The notes: generated from the letters alone by a model not told the origin. 64,000 nucleotides of DNA from Bacteroidota bacterium (GCA_021789975.1 JAJYIT010000004.1:1-64000); one strand, 5' to 3'. Positions 8,278 through 18,235 are shown, numbered from the stretch's first letter. Translations and numbers: made by a program.

Positions 8278-10707
8278 TTATAGCTTCGATATAGTTAGGA
8301 TCAACACTGCCGCAGAGCTCACAACCGTGATAATATCCCTAATTGCCGGCCAGGCGCTTACACCGGGAGTCTTAATCTCAGACGGGACATAGATCACCGA
8401 ACCAGCCAGTATCTTCGGATCCGGTATGAAGAACCATCCGGATGAGTACCACTTAGCGCCGTTTGGGAGTAGAACGATCTCCTTTCCATCCGCGGAAGTA
8501 GTGGTGTATCCACCAGCCTGCTTGATGTAGTAACTCAATCCAGCCCCATTTCTGTAAGGCACGGTGGAAGGGAGACCCACATCTCCGGCAACTGTGACTG
8601 TACCGGGATCCTTTGGCACTACTAGACTGTCGCCGGGATTCAATTGAAGGTTATAAATCGACGAAGTATCCCTCGTGATTGCACCCCACCGTATCGGTAT
8701 TCTGTTGCCGAACTCTGAGTCAAACTGGCTCCGGTTAATAATAGGCTGTCCGCGATAGATCCTGAAAAAGGTCGTATCGGGAATACTTGCTGCTTTCAGT
8801 AACCTTAGCTGTCGGTTGGTTCGAACAAGATACATTCCTTCCGTGTAGGCGCTACTTTTTAATCCACCAGCCCTAGTTATAAAATTGGCAAGCCGTTCGC
8901 CTCTGTATAGTATGGTGTAGCTTCCGGGGAACGCGACTTGGCCGGTAATTTCAACGGTCTCAGGCAAGCGTTTGGCGGAGTCGGCTTTCACGAGAACATG
9001 ATCGAAATCGCGGAGCGCGAAGTCCATCCTCCGCCGGATGTTCCAGTAATCCTCAGGTAGGTTGACGATATATCTGGTCGCGAACACATCTGAATTGACA
9101 GTATCCATCCTGGTGATTTCGACGTCCTTTGTTGTGGCAAAGTAGGTGAGTCCACCTGCATCAACTATAAGATCCGTCAGAGTCATTCCCTTAAGACGCG
9201 GGAATATCCCGGGTCTTCTCACTTCACCTGAAATAGTCACAGTTCTTGTTGGAAAGAATTCTTCATCTCTGAATACGTATACGGAGTCTCTATTTCCGAG
9301 AACAGGATCGTCTGTGGAGTTTGCATCCATAGCTTTCCCAAGGTCGAAGGAAAGGAATTCCTTTCTACCTGACCGCAGCGTCCTTATCAAAGTCGCCTTG
9401 CCAAGGAACGCATCGGGTAGTAGGCTGTCTGCCTTTGCGATTAGATCGCTAACGGTCATGCCGTTACCTGTCAACTCGTACACACCTGGTTGCCTGACAT
9501 CGCCTTCGATGGTCACCTTGTTCGCGGGAAGGTTGTTAATCGGATTTACTGTTACGACATCGCCATCATCCAGTCGGTAGCTGCTTTGATCGAGAGCCTT
9601 TACGGATTTGAAACTCAGGTCGATGTTCAGGATGTTGTTCCTGTAGTCACCTCTTTCACTAAACGGGACTACGCGATTGATGTGTACGGTCTGGTAATAC
9701 GCATTGAAATCCAGACCGCTTGCGAACTTCAGGAGGTCGCCGAGCGTCTCGCCTCTTTTAAGCTCATATATTGCAGGACGGAATATGCTTCCAAGGATCG
9801 CAACTCTCTTTCCGGCCGGAGGGACAAAGACAATATCTCCGTCGTTTAGATGTATATCGTCGGACTGGTTCCCCTTAATAAGATAGTTGTACAGATCGAT
9901 ATTGGCGACGACATTACCGTTTCGTACAACCTCAACGTTCCTGAGTGTGCCATTAATCGTCGGACCTCCTGAGTAATACAGCGCGGTAAAAGCCGATGAA
10001 AGGGCTGGAAGCGTGTAGCCTCCCGGCTTGGCTACTTCGCCCAGCACATAGATCTTCACGCTTCTCAATTGGCCGGTCGACACGTTGAGATGCGTCCCGG
10101 CATATCCGCTGGAAGCTGCACGCAGTGATGAGTAGACTTTTGACAGCCGATCGTACAACTTTTGACGAAGCTGCCCCATCGTTAACCCGCTGACGTTTAT
10201 CAGACCGACGTTGGGTATGTAGATGTCGCCATTCTTCGACACCACCAGATCCTGAACAAGCTGGGTCTCACCCCACAGAGAGAGTATGATTTCATCTCCC
10301 GGACCAACTACGTAATTAACCGGAGTCGGGACATTTTCGGCAGGCTGGAACGTGGTCGGGGAATATGTGAACACGTTATATCCGAAAGCAGTTAGCCTGT
10401 CGGCACCGGGTCTATCGGCAAAAGCCGGAACAAAATAATGCGACCGTGCAGCAGGCGGAGGTGGAGAGGCGATCGCGTGCGAAACGACCCGGGAAGACGG
10501 GGGCAGCGCTACATTCGGCGTGGTTTGGTTGGTTCCCTGGCTCTGTTCCAGCATCTTGACTTGGTTTGTGTCAACCGTGTATCCCATCTTGGCGGCTCTC
10601 TTCTGAATTTCTTCAGGAGTCAGGTTGCCATAGGTGTTGGTTTGTGCAAAAACAGTTGCCAGAGGCAACATCAACGAAAGTATAACAGGAAAAAATGCTC
10701 TTATCAT
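8278..10707 (-). CDS. Outer-membrane polysaccharide export protein, Poly_export + six SLBB domains
   Basis: An 809-aa Wza-like protein. A signal peptide (about 1-21, cleavage near VFAQ) is followed by a Pro/Thr-rich linker, a Poly_export domain (about 130-205; GPGDEIILSLWG, then GDIYIPNVG) and six SLBB repeats, each opening with a V.GxVxxPGxY-type strand (about 215, 300, 395, 490, 585 and 705). A C-terminal hydrophobic helix ends the protein. Such proteins form the export channel for EPS or capsule across the outer membrane. E. coli Wza has far fewer SLBB units; the long form is common in Bacteroidota and Chlorobi-like lineages. AAGGTCAAT precedes the ATG. It lies between the initiating transferase and wzz, as expected for a Wzx/Wzy-dependent pathway. 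Confidence 0.92.
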   Translation of the reverse strand: MIRAFFPVILSLMLPLATVFAQTNTYGNLTPEEIQKRAAKMGYTVDTNQVKMLEQSQGTNQTTPNVALPPSSRVVSHAIASPPPPAARSHYFVPAFADRPGADRLTAFGYNVFTYSPTTFQPAENVPTPVNYVVGPGDEIILSLWGETQLVQDLVVSKNGDIYIPNVGLINVSGLTMGQLRQKLYDRLSKVYSSLRAASSGYAGTHLNVSTGQLRSVKIYVLGEVAKPGGYTLPALSSAFTALYYSGGPTINGTLRNVEVVRNGNVVANIDLYNYLIKGNQSDDIHLNDGDIVFVPPAGKRVAILGSIFRPAIYELKRGETLGDLLKFASGLDFNAYYQTVHINRVVPFSERGDYRNNILNIDLSFKSVKALDQSSYRLDDGDVVTVNPINNLPANKVTIEGDVRQPGVYELTGNGMTVSDLIAKADSLLPDAFLGKATLIRTLRSGRKEFLSFDLGKAMDANSTDDPVLGNRDSVYVFRDEEFFPTRTVTISGEVRRPGIFPRLKGMTLTDLIVDAGGLTYFATTKDVEITRMDTVNSDVFATRYIVNLPEDYWNIRRRMDFALRDFDHVLVKADSAKRLPETVEITGQVAFPGSYTILYRGERLANFITRAGGLKSSAYTEGMYLVRTNRQLRLLKAASIPDTTFFRIYRGQPIINRSQFDSEFGNRIPIRWGAITRDTSSIYNLQLNPGDSLVVPKDPGTVTVAGDVGLPSTVPYRNGAGLSYYIKQAGGYTTTSADGKEIVLLPNGAKWYSSGWFFIPDPKILAGSVIYVPSEIKTPGVSAWPAIRDIITVVSSAAVLILTISKL

Positions 10708-11067
10708 ATTGACCTTAACTTCAAACTGTGACTACAGGTTGCTTAACGACTTCAGGACTTTTAGACAAGGAGATCAATGGACCTGGAGATGTTTTGGAGG
10801 AATCGGGGATCATCACCTCTAAATCGGCTACGCGGTCGGGAAATTCCGCCGCGGGCCGAAAAAATCTGACAAGCGCCCGCGTAAATGACTGTCTCTATTT
10901 GTGCCACGATGCGTGGTCCGAACGCCCGCCGCTGCAGAGTCGATACTTCCGATGTCGCGGGTAGCCGTCGTTCCATGCTTCCATCGTTCCACCACTTTTC
11001 TGTTCCCAAACTCTCCCGCTCCCACACTCCCTGAGTCCCCAAGTCCCAACTGCTCCCTTCTCTTTCC
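10708..11067. other. 360-bp non-coding gap within the EPS operon, with G-rich stutter
   Basis: No ORF here has a coding signature. On the operon sense (minus) strand the half next to the transferase gene is a run of GGGA/GGAAC words. One part, GGGACTTGGGGACTCAGGGAGTGTGGG (plus-strand 11021-11047), fits the four-G-tract quadruplex pattern. The rest is the leader of the SLBB export gene. It could separate expression of early and late operon genes, but no promoter was recognised. Confidence 0.5.
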
Positions 11068-12468
11068 TCAGTACGCCTTCGGGTCTCCTTTAATCGTCTG
11101 CCACACCGTCATAAGGATGATCCGCAAATCCAATTCGAAAGACCAATTCTCGATATACCATAGGTCAGCGTCGGTGCGCTTTTGCATTATGGAGAGATCG
11201 CTCGTACCACCGCGGAGTCCCCTTACCTGTGCCCAACCCGTTACACCGGGCTTCACCAAATGACGAGGCATGTAAGCTCTGAGTTTATCTCGCAGGGCGG
11301 CATTTTCCTCTGCGTCGTGCGGCCTCGGGCCCACAACGGACATTTCACCTTTCAGCACGTTGATAAACTGCGGAATTTCATCGAGATTTGTCTTCCGCAG
11401 TAACCTTCCGAAGGTAGTCACTCGCGGATCGTCGTAGGTCGTGTGGATGTGTTTTCCTTCCTTATCGACGTTTAACGATTCAGGAAGCATCGACCTGAAT
11501 TTATAACAGGTAAACTCGTGGCCGTCTCTTCCCCAACGCGTGGGTTTGTAATAAAGCGGTCCAGGGTTGAGCATTTTCTGAAGCGCGCAAATTAAAGGCC
11601 ATAGCCAGGAACCAATTAAAAGAAAGAAGGCGACCGTAAATACGATGTCGAACACACGTTTGAAAATTCTCCAATAGAGTTGGGCAAGAGCGCTCTCGCG
11701 CACGGAAATTACCGGAAATCGTCCGAACATAGTTACGGAATATTTGCCCGAGACGAGATTTGAATACTCAGGGACGATCCGAACACGTGTCGTGTATCTA
11801 TCACAGGTGTTCAAAACCTCTTCGATTCTTTCCATCGCCTTGCCCTGCAAAGCGATAATAACATCACTCACGTGTCTAGCCGTTATGAGCTTTTCCAACT
11901 CGTCAACACTCCCTAAGGATTGTCCATTTAGGTCAGGTCTTTTAGTGTCATCGACGAATCCAAGAAGGTTATAACCGAACTGAGGGTTGGACTGGACGGC
12001 GTCGTAGAAATCTCTACCGACGATTCCCGCTCCAACGATAACAAGATTCCGCAGGTTGCGCCCGCGCCTTCTGATATATTCGAGCGTACGCCTGACTAAG
12101 AATTTCTCACTGGTCAGACCGATGAACAGAATGACGGCGTAAGTGACCACGAAGAATCTTGACAGCTGCGTTTCTTTCAGGAAGAAAAGAATGACAATGG
12201 AGCTCAAGAGTTGTACGACGGTAGCCTTTCCAATCGCCCCGAGTTCGAATCCAAAATCTCTTGATCTGAATTCGTCGTAAATCCTACTTGCCCCGGCGTA
12301 TACGAACCAAATAATTATCATGGAGAGGAACAGAATGTATGCGCCTCTCCCGAAACTGATCTTGCTTAGAGCAAGCGAGATTGCTGAGCTCATCCAGAAT
12401 GAAAGAGCCAGAACTACGTAGTCGGCGGAAATACGAATCAGGTAGAGTGATTTACGCGTTGCTTCCAT
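11068..12468 (-). CDS. Undecaprenyl-phosphate sugar phosphotransferase (EPS initiating enzyme)
   Basis: A 466-aa polyprenyl glycosylphosphotransferase of the WcaJ/WbaP type. Four N-terminal TM helices (about 10-115) are followed by a nucleotide-binding-like CoA_binding_3 domain (about 135-245) and a re-entrant membrane helix (about 270-300). The C-terminal Bac_transf domain has CYKFRSM, RKTNLDEIPQF, VGPRPH and KPGVTGWAQV. It transfers a sugar phosphate from a nucleotide sugar to undecaprenyl phosphate at the inner membrane, the first step in building the EPS repeat unit. Which sugar it uses cannot be read from the sequence. The gene is in the leftward EPS operon, downstream of the Wzi-like gene. 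Confidence 0.93.
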   Translation of the reverse strand: MEATRKSLYLIRISADYVVLALSFWMSSAISLALSKISFGRGAYILFLSMIIIWFVYAGASRIYDEFRSRDFGFELGAIGKATVVQLLSSIVILFFLKETQLSRFFVVTYAVILFIGLTSEKFLVRRTLEYIRRRGRNLRNLVIVGAGIVGRDFYDAVQSNPQFGYNLLGFVDDTKRPDLNGQSLGSVDELEKLITARHVSDVIIALQGKAMERIEEVLNTCDRYTTRVRIVPEYSNLVSGKYSVTMFGRFPVISVRESALAQLYWRIFKRVFDIVFTVAFFLLIGSWLWPLICALQKMLNPGPLYYKPTRWGRDGHEFTCYKFRSMLPESLNVDKEGKHIHTTYDDPRVTTFGRLLRKTNLDEIPQFINVLKGEMSVVGPRPHDAEENAALRDKLRAYMPRHLVKPGVTGWAQVRGLRGGTSDLSIMQKRTDADLWYIENWSFELDLRIILMTVWQTIKGDPKAY

Positions 12469-12572
12469 CGGATATCAGTTTTACGGTGGGTTCCTTTTAT
12501 CGTCATGAGGTGGGTGCAACTTCTGCTGATCCGTGGTGTTGTCGAACAAAGGAGGCAGAGGCAGCAATCGTA

Positions 12573-14234
12573 TCAATTGAAAAGAAAGGAGTTGGAGAAT
12601 CTATAGTAGAAAGTCAGTATGAATGAGATCTGGTTCTTCACAAGTCCGGGATCATAGTTGGCGTTGCGCTCGTGTGAGTAGATAAGACTGACACCTACAT
12701 ACACGTTATTCACCGGCTGGTACATTGCATCAAGGCTAAACAGGCTGGTTTCTTGAATTACTCCATATGGAAAAGGCTCGCGATAACCGGTTTGCACCGT
12801 GATGTTCGGATCCGTAAGCCACGGCATAGTGTACGGGCTGGCAATGTTGGTACTTCCGTGCTTAATGTGCATTCCTTCAATGCCTACCTTCCAGTCGGAG
12901 GAAATCCACTGAGACAGTTTCAATTCGACATTCCAGAAGTCATCACCGAACGGACTAGCGATAGGATAATTGTATGACAGGAGCTTCAGAAAGCTGGCCC
13001 AATTGTATTCATTGTAAACCCGGTTTCCTGCCATCATATATTGCAGGCTTAGGTCTGTCCCGCTTATTCCAAAGGTGCTGAACAATATGTCAGCGGCGCG
13101 CATTCCGGCCTGAATTGCGTAAAGGTCAGGCTTCAAGTCTCCCTTGGACTTACGATCTACCTGCCAATCGTCTATCATAAGATCGCCATACAGGTTTATG
13201 TCTTTTGGCCAGAAGACGCTCAAGTCTGCCCCGAGGAAATTGTTCGTTGTGGACTCAAGATGGTCATTGACGGTCGATTCAAAATTCACCCGCATCGGGT
13301 TCGTGCTAATCAAGTTTATTGACGCATTCGGTCCCCCGAAGATCGCGGCCTGGTATATCCCCAGAAAGAATTTATTCAGCACGTTGAATTCTGCCCGTGA
13401 ACCGGTGAAATACCTGTTAGCCGAAGGATCCGGCACGCCTGCCGTAGGAAATGGCATATAAGAATTCGTGTCGGGAGTGAACTCCGGCATCGGATTCAGT
13501 TGGGCAACGAACCAGTTGAACTTAACTAAGTCAGTTTTGATGAAGAGTGATACCATATCCAGAGGGCCGGGCGTTGTAGATACAAGCGTCTCACCGTTGT
13601 CCCCGAATCCCCACGACAAATAGTCGCGTCCAAACATGAGGTCGAAATATCTGTTTGAGTACTGAATGTATGCCTGTTGCGCAAGTGCGTCGATTCCGAA
13701 CTTTGTCGAGCCCGTGTAGATGGAGTCATCCCTCAGTGTTTGATTGACGGTGGCATCGGTATATAAAGCAAGATGGTTCCCGACATCAAAACCAAATCCT
13801 ATCGTGAGGATCGGCCTGAACTCGGGTTTGTCTGCATATTTGAAAGGTCCATAGTATCCATTTACGAAATTCAGATAATCCTCTTCGGAGATTCTTGCGC
13901 CGGTCAGTGCGGTATCGGGCCGTGCTCGTTTTGCCCGCAGCAGCTTCATCTCGTACGCAAACTCGTGATCCAATTTGTCGATAAGCCATCGGTCCACCGC
14001 CGGCAATATTTTGTGACCGGTTTCGTTCCGCAAATGATCGAGTGCCTCGGCTACTTCCATCCTGCGGTACGGTTTGAATCCCGGACTGAGGTCAAGCAAG
14101 TAGCCTCGCGTCTGGAGTTCCTGGATTGCGCTGTAGGTCCAGTTGCCGGCAGGAATTGAATAGTTGTGCTGCGCGAGGGCCGCGTTGCACACAAGCGCGG
14201 TGTAAAGAAACGTATAAACGGACTTTTTAAGCAT
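12573..14234 (-). CDS. Wzi-like capsule assembly outer-membrane beta-barrel
   Basis: Starting at the ATG at 14234 gives 553 aa with a clean signal peptide (MLKKSVYTFLYTALVCNAALAQ). The track's 620-aa version only adds 67 residues read through the preceding glycosyltransferase gene. The purine-rich AAAAAGACCGAGAG lies before this ATG, 13 nt after the upstream stop. The mature protein begins with a short helical segment (about 30-85) and continues as alternating aromatic strands ending in Phe, typical of outer-membrane barrels. GRDYLSWGFGDNG and the STTPGPLDMV region resemble Caps_assemb_Wzi proteins, which tether or organise surface polysaccharide. Fold type is fairly safe; the family name is likely rather than certain. 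Confidence 0.7.
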   Translation of the reverse strand: MLKKSVYTFLYTALVCNAALAQHNYSIPAGNWTYSAIQELQTRGYLLDLSPGFKPYRRMEVAEALDHLRNETGHKILPAVDRWLIDKLDHEFAYEMKLLRAKRARPDTALTGARISEEDYLNFVNGYYGPFKYADKPEFRPILTIGFGFDVGNHLALYTDATVNQTLRDDSIYTGSTKFGIDALAQQAYIQYSNRYFDLMFGRDYLSWGFGDNGETLVSTTPGPLDMVSLFIKTDLVKFNWFVAQLNPMPEFTPDTNSYMPFPTAGVPDPSANRYFTGSRAEFNVLNKFFLGIYQAAIFGGPNASINLISTNPMRVNFESTVNDHLESTTNNFLGADLSVFWPKDINLYGDLMIDDWQVDRKSKGDLKPDLYAIQAGMRAADILFSTFGISGTDLSLQYMMAGNRVYNEYNWASFLKLLSYNYPIASPFGDDFWNVELKLSQWISSDWKVGIEGMHIKHGSTNIASPYTMPWLTDPNITVQTGYREPFPYGVIQETSLFSLDAMYQPVNNVYVGVSLIYSHERNANYDPGLVKNQISFILTFYYRFSNSFLFN

Positions 14235-14247
14235 CTCTCGGTCTTTT

Positions 14248-15558
14248 TCATTTCTCGATGTGCGATGCGCCCGTGTCAGAGATACGGAGGTCATTCGCGT
14301 GTGATGTGTTCTTACTATTCGGTGCCGGACGTGCAAGAACACACCCCTTGAGAATTTCGAGGTAGTCCCGGGCCAGGAGCGAACGCTCTGCATTTTTCTC
14401 GACCCATCTTCTCCCGCATTTGCCAAGAGAAGCAAGTTGTCCTTTGGGGATCGCGGATATCCTCTCTATTTCATTTGCAAGTGCAATGCTGTTTTCCGGC
14501 TCAACAATAAATCCGCAGCCGGCTTCTTGTATTATCGTCCCGCACTCGCCTTCAACCAGGCCGAGAACCGGGACAGATGCAGCCATTGCTTCGTACAGCT
14601 TTGAAGGTATTGTTCTCGCGAAGAGTGGAACTTTTCTTAGTGAGACCACAAGTATATCGGATGCCTTGTAAATGGCTGGTACTCTCTCAAAAGGCTGCGC
14701 GCTCATAATGGTCACGTTCGTCAGCCCGGCGTGATTCTGGAACTCGCTAAGTGATTCCCTCTCTACTCCATCCCCTACGAGAAGAAAATGTATGTCTTCA
14801 CGGCCTCTTTCCTTTAGAGATTTTGCGGCGGTGAGTAGCGTCATTAGTCCCTGAGATGCACCGAAAGTCCCGATGTAAGAGATGATGAACTTCTCTCGGA
14901 AGGAAAGTTCGTGACGGATATCGGGTGGTTCATCGAAGTTGTGCAGCAACACGCCGTTCCGCACCAGGGATATCTTTTCAGGGTCGATGCCCCGTCTGCT
15001 TAGCTCATCAACGCTGCCTTTCGCGACAACCACTATGTGCTCTGCATTTCGATAAAGGGAATTCTCAAGTGCCCTGGAGAAGTATATCGCAATCTTGCTT
15101 TTTATGATTCCTAAATCTATCGCCTGTTGGGGCCACAAGTCGCGGGCTTCAAAGACAAAAGGGGTTCTTTTTATGAATTTCAACAGGAGTGCCGACAGGC
15201 CTATGAATAGTGGCGGCGAGCTGCAGATGACAGCATCGTAGTATGACCGGTCGAAGACGGTTACAATAAACGTGGAAACGGCCATGCTAAAGTGATTGAG
15301 CAACCTTAGGAATATCCCCCTGTTTGGAGTGTTGAACTTCTTTGTACGTATAATTCTGATTCCCCCGGTGATCTCTTCTTGAATCCATTTTCCCTTGTAC
15401 TCTGCGGGAACAATCCCGGTCGGATGGGAAGGGAAGCCCGTGACCACGGTGACCTCGTGGCCGGTGGATGCCCACATCTTTGCAAAGTCGTAGACCCTAC
15501 GCGCACCACCGTTGAGTTCAGGTGGGAAGTGGTGTGTAATGTATAAAATTCTCGTTAT
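14248..15558 (-). CDS. GT4-family glycosyltransferase (WbuB-like) with non-canonical start
   Basis: A GT-B glycosyltransferase of about 436 aa. An N-terminal acceptor domain carries ILYITHHFPPELNGGARR and GHEVTVVTGFPSHP, and the C-terminal donor domain has SYIGTFGASQG and the E(x7)E region KLYEAMAASVPVLG. The track begins at an internal ATG (15477), inside the first Rossmann unit. Reading upstream in frame restores the standard N-terminus (TRILYITHHFPPE...), but the codon where Met is expected (15556-15558) is ATA, and no ATG, GTG or TTG lies between it and the upstream asnB stop. Translation may start at ATA, at the following ATT, or inefficiently inside. WbuB-type enzymes add deoxy-amino sugars in O-antigen pathways; the sugar here is unknown. 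Confidence 0.8.
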   Translation of the reverse strand: MTRILYITHHFPPELNGGARRVYDFAKMWASTGHEVTVVTGFPSHPTGIVPAEYKGKWIQEEITGGIRIIRTKKFNTPNRGIFLRLLNHFSMAVSTFIVTVFDRSYYDAVICSSPPLFIGLSALLLKFIKRTPFVFEARDLWPQQAIDLGIIKSKIAIYFSRALENSLYRNAEHIVVVAKGSVDELSRRGIDPEKISLVRNGVLLHNFDEPPDIRHELSFREKFIISYIGTFGASQGLMTLLTAAKSLKERGREDIHFLLVGDGVERESLSEFQNHAGLTNVTIMSAQPFERVPAIYKASDILVVSLRKVPLFARTIPSKLYEAMAASVPVLGLVEGECGTIIQEAGCGFIVEPENSIALANEIERISAIPKGQLASLGKCGRRWVEKNAERSLLARDYLEILKGCVLARPAPNSKNTSHANDLRISDTGASHIEK

Positions 15559-15580
15559 AAAGCTCGGCGATTTTGGAAAG

Positions 15581-17362
15581 TCAGGACAGTGAAACCTTGA
15601 ACATCTTCATCCACCTGTAGAGCGTATAGATCGCAAGCAGCTGCATCGCCACTTGCTCGTACTTCTTTTCGTCTTGTGCTGCAGCTATCATGTACCCGAG
15701 TTCATCGTTGTCGAAGAGATTGTATGCTGCCAGGTAGATTTTCACCTCGTGCCAGTCGATGTCTTTCTTTATCCATGTTTCAATCGGGTATCGAAACCCT
15801 TGCTTCCTAACGTCGAAATACTCATCGGCAAGCTTCTCCTTGAGAATTTGCTTCAGCCGGCGTTTTGGGGTGGAAGTCTGCAGATTGATGCTCTCGAAAA
15901 ATGCAGCGACGAGTCTTTTGTCCAGCAATGGTACGCGGACCTCGACTGAAGCCGCCATGGATGCCTTATCCATATAGATGAGGTTGTGACTTGCGAGGAA
16001 ACCCTTGAAGTCGAGATACAGAAACCTTCGCTCATCGTCCAATTGGCAAGAACCAAGGATTTCGGAAATCTTTTCAGAATAATTAAGAAACCAGTCTGTC
16101 CCTCCGAGGAGTCTGTCGATATCTTTTTTTGAAAAGTAACTCGTCAAAGAGAAAAAGTTAGCAGGTGTTGCGTGCCATGCGAAACTCTTTGCCCGTCTGA
16201 GATCTCGTCTTGCCTTTCCTCTTAGCATTCGATACGGGAACATGGTGACAATTCTCGTGAGCAAAAGGTGCCTCAGAACAAAATATCTAGTGTATCCGGC
16301 GTCTATTTCATCGCCGCCCATCCCGGATAACATCACTATTCTACCCGCTTCGCGAGCGAGTCTTGCGAGATGATAGGCGGGAAGAATCGCGGGATCTGCG
16401 ATCGGCTCATCCAGGAAATATATCAGCCTGTCGTAAGTAGAGAGGCTTTCATCAGACGTCGTTGAAGATCTGACATCCGATCGTAATTCCTGGACAAAAT
16501 AGTCCACTCTTCTGCTCTCGGTGTCATTTAGCCTTAGGTTTAGAAGAAGCGGCCTCTCCTTCAGGAGTGAAAGGGCAAGGATCGACGAATCCACCCCCCC
16601 GCTGAAATAGATTCCATACGGGACATCTGCAACTGTCTGTTCCCTCACAATCGAATCTATATCGGGGGTTACTCCACCAGCTGCGGGACCGCTGATATCC
16701 CAGTATCTGGTTTTGTTGTGACTTAATTCGTGGAGGTCGACTTCGATGTATGTGCCTGCCTCCACCTTGTAAATGTCCTTGAACATCGTGTCCGGCTCAT
16801 AGACCCATCCGTTTGCTAGATACTCGCCGAGGCATTCGGTATTCATAGTCGGCTCTATCAGGTTCAACTCGAAGAAATTTTTGATCTCGGAAGAGAAACC
16901 ACATTGACCGTTTTTCGAGAAGTAATAGAGTGGTTTGACTCCAAGGTGATCGCGCACGAGAAAGAGCTTACCGCGCCGCAAGTCTGCGAAGACAAAAGCG
17001 AACATGCCATTGAGTGACTTCAAGGTCTCGTCGATCCCCAAGTTTGCGATACTCTCATAGAGAACTTCAGTATCTGTTTCGGTAGCGAACGCTATGCGGA
17101 ACCGATCTGCTAACTGCGTCTTGAGTTCCCTGTAGTTATAGATCTCGCCGTTGAAGACGAGATAATGATCGCGATCCTTACTGAAAGGCTGATGGCCCTG
17201 TGGACCGAGCCCGATTATACTTAGCCTCGACTGGAACAATGTGAGATGCGTGTCGTGGTATTGAGTCGCAATACTTCCCCAGTCGTCGGGTCCTCTATGG
17301 GGCAACAGGTTTCGATCTATACTTAACCGCTTACTGCCGGCCAGGCCGAAAATGCCACACAA
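15581..17362 (-). CDS. Asparagine synthase-like glutamine amidotransferase (first of two)
   Basis: A 593-aa class II amidotransferase plus AsnB synthetase. The nucleophilic Cys2 is in MCGIFG (TTG start), followed by SRLSI, FNGEIYNY and TETDTEV, the glutaminase-site residues (about 45-100). The ATP-pyrophosphatase domain has YFSGGVDSSIL (about 255) and SGMGGDEIDAGY. Inside EPS clusters such enzymes are often thought to amidate uronic or amino-sugar acids rather than make asparagine; that is inference here. A second, clearly different paralogue lies 2.2 kb upstream in the same operon. A GAGAG sequence about 6 nt before the TTG is the ribosome-site candidate. Confidence 0.9.
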   Translation of the reverse strand: MCGIFGLAGSKRLSIDRNLLPHRGPDDWGSIATQYHDTHLTLFQSRLSIIGLGPQGHQPFSKDRDHYLVFNGEIYNYRELKTQLADRFRIAFATETDTEVLYESIANLGIDETLKSLNGMFAFVFADLRRGKLFLVRDHLGVKPLYYFSKNGQCGFSSEIKNFFELNLIEPTMNTECLGEYLANGWVYEPDTMFKDIYKVEAGTYIEVDLHELSHNKTRYWDISGPAAGGVTPDIDSIVREQTVADVPYGIYFSGGVDSSILALSLLKERPLLLNLRLNDTESRRVDYFVQELRSDVRSSTTSDESLSTYDRLIYFLDEPIADPAILPAYHLARLAREAGRIVMLSGMGGDEIDAGYTRYFVLRHLLLTRIVTMFPYRMLRGKARRDLRRAKSFAWHATPANFFSLTSYFSKKDIDRLLGGTDWFLNYSEKISEILGSCQLDDERRFLYLDFKGFLASHNLIYMDKASMAASVEVRVPLLDKRLVAAFFESINLQTSTPKRRLKQILKEKLADEYFDVRKQGFRYPIETWIKKDIDWHEVKIYLAAYNLFDNDELGYMIAAAQDEKKYEQVAMQLLAIYTLYRWMKMFKVSLS

Positions 17363-17374
17363 ATTGAAGCTCTC

Positions 17375-18235
17375 TCAGTCTTTCGATTTTGATTTCATTT
17401 CCAGCCAGTAGACATCCGTCAGAAAGGTGTACCATAATCCTTGTAGAAAGTGGTACACGAATCCCTGCACACCGTCGAGGAATCCAACAAGAATGAAGTA
17501 CCGGTAGATGAACCAGATGAAGGGTCGAACCAGAGGAGGCATGAGTGGATTCCATATTCTCTCTCTTATCCAGCGCTTGCGCTCCGCCTGCCCGCCAGAC
17601 AACCTCGCCATCGGATCGGCTTCACCGTTTCTTCGTCGATTCTCTGACTGGAGCAGTTCGTGTGCTTCAAGGTACGCATACCTATTGTGTTTTGCGGTCC
17701 ACTGGCTTAGAGGCCGTCTGTCGTCATGGACGATGTCATGATTGAACATAACTGTCTCCCCGTCCACTTCGAGATGTTCATTGACGGGTCTCGGGTTGCA
17801 ATGTGCATTGCGGTGCCTGACAAGTCTGAGCAGATAGAGCGGATACACACCACCGTGCTTGATCCATTTCCCCATCCAGATCAAGCGGCGCTTTAGATAG
17901 ACGCCCGAGATACCGACCGGTAGGTTGGGAATTCTTCTGAGGATTTCTTCTTTCAGATCATCGGTGATATATTCATCAGCATCGAGAAAGAGAATCCAGT
18001 CGTTTTTGTAAGGAATGTTGCGCAAAGCCCAGTTACGTTGTGAGGAGTAATCCATGAATTTATTCTGATAGACAGATGCGCCGTATCGTCCGGCGATGGA
18101 AAGTGTACCGTCCGTAGAATAGGAGTCGACCAGGACAACCTCGGACGCCCAGTCTTTCACTGAAGCGAGGCATGATTCCAGATTGATTTCTTCATTGAAA
18201 GTAAGAACGACAACGCTGACCGGGGTCTCTGCCAT
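17375..18235 (-). CDS. GT2-family glycosyltransferase (WaaE/KdtX-like)
   Basis: A 286-aa GT-A enzyme. The nucleotide-binding start VSVVVLTFNEE is followed by the LVDSYSTDGT motif, and FLDADEYI (about residue 90) is the metal-binding DXD. C-terminal amphipathic or hydrophobic segments (about 225-275) suggest membrane association. The overall pattern matches the WaaE/KdtX subgroup, glucosyltransferases of LPS core and EPS. I prefer the ATG at 18235 over the TTG two codons earlier. It lies 12 nt upstream of the asnB start and would add one sugar of the lipid-linked repeat unit on the cytoplasmic face. Confidence 0.88.
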   Translation of the reverse strand: MAETPVSVVVLTFNEEINLESCLASVKDWASEVVLVDSYSTDGTLSIAGRYGASVYQNKFMDYSSQRNWALRNIPYKNDWILFLDADEYITDDLKEEILRRIPNLPVGISGVYLKRRLIWMGKWIKHGGVYPLYLLRLVRHRNAHCNPRPVNEHLEVDGETVMFNHDIVHDDRRPLSQWTAKHNRYAYLEAHELLQSENRRRNGEADPMARLSGGQAERKRWIRERIWNPLMPPLVRPFIWFIYRYFILVGFLDGVQGFVYHFLQGLWYTFLTDVYWLEMKSKSKD

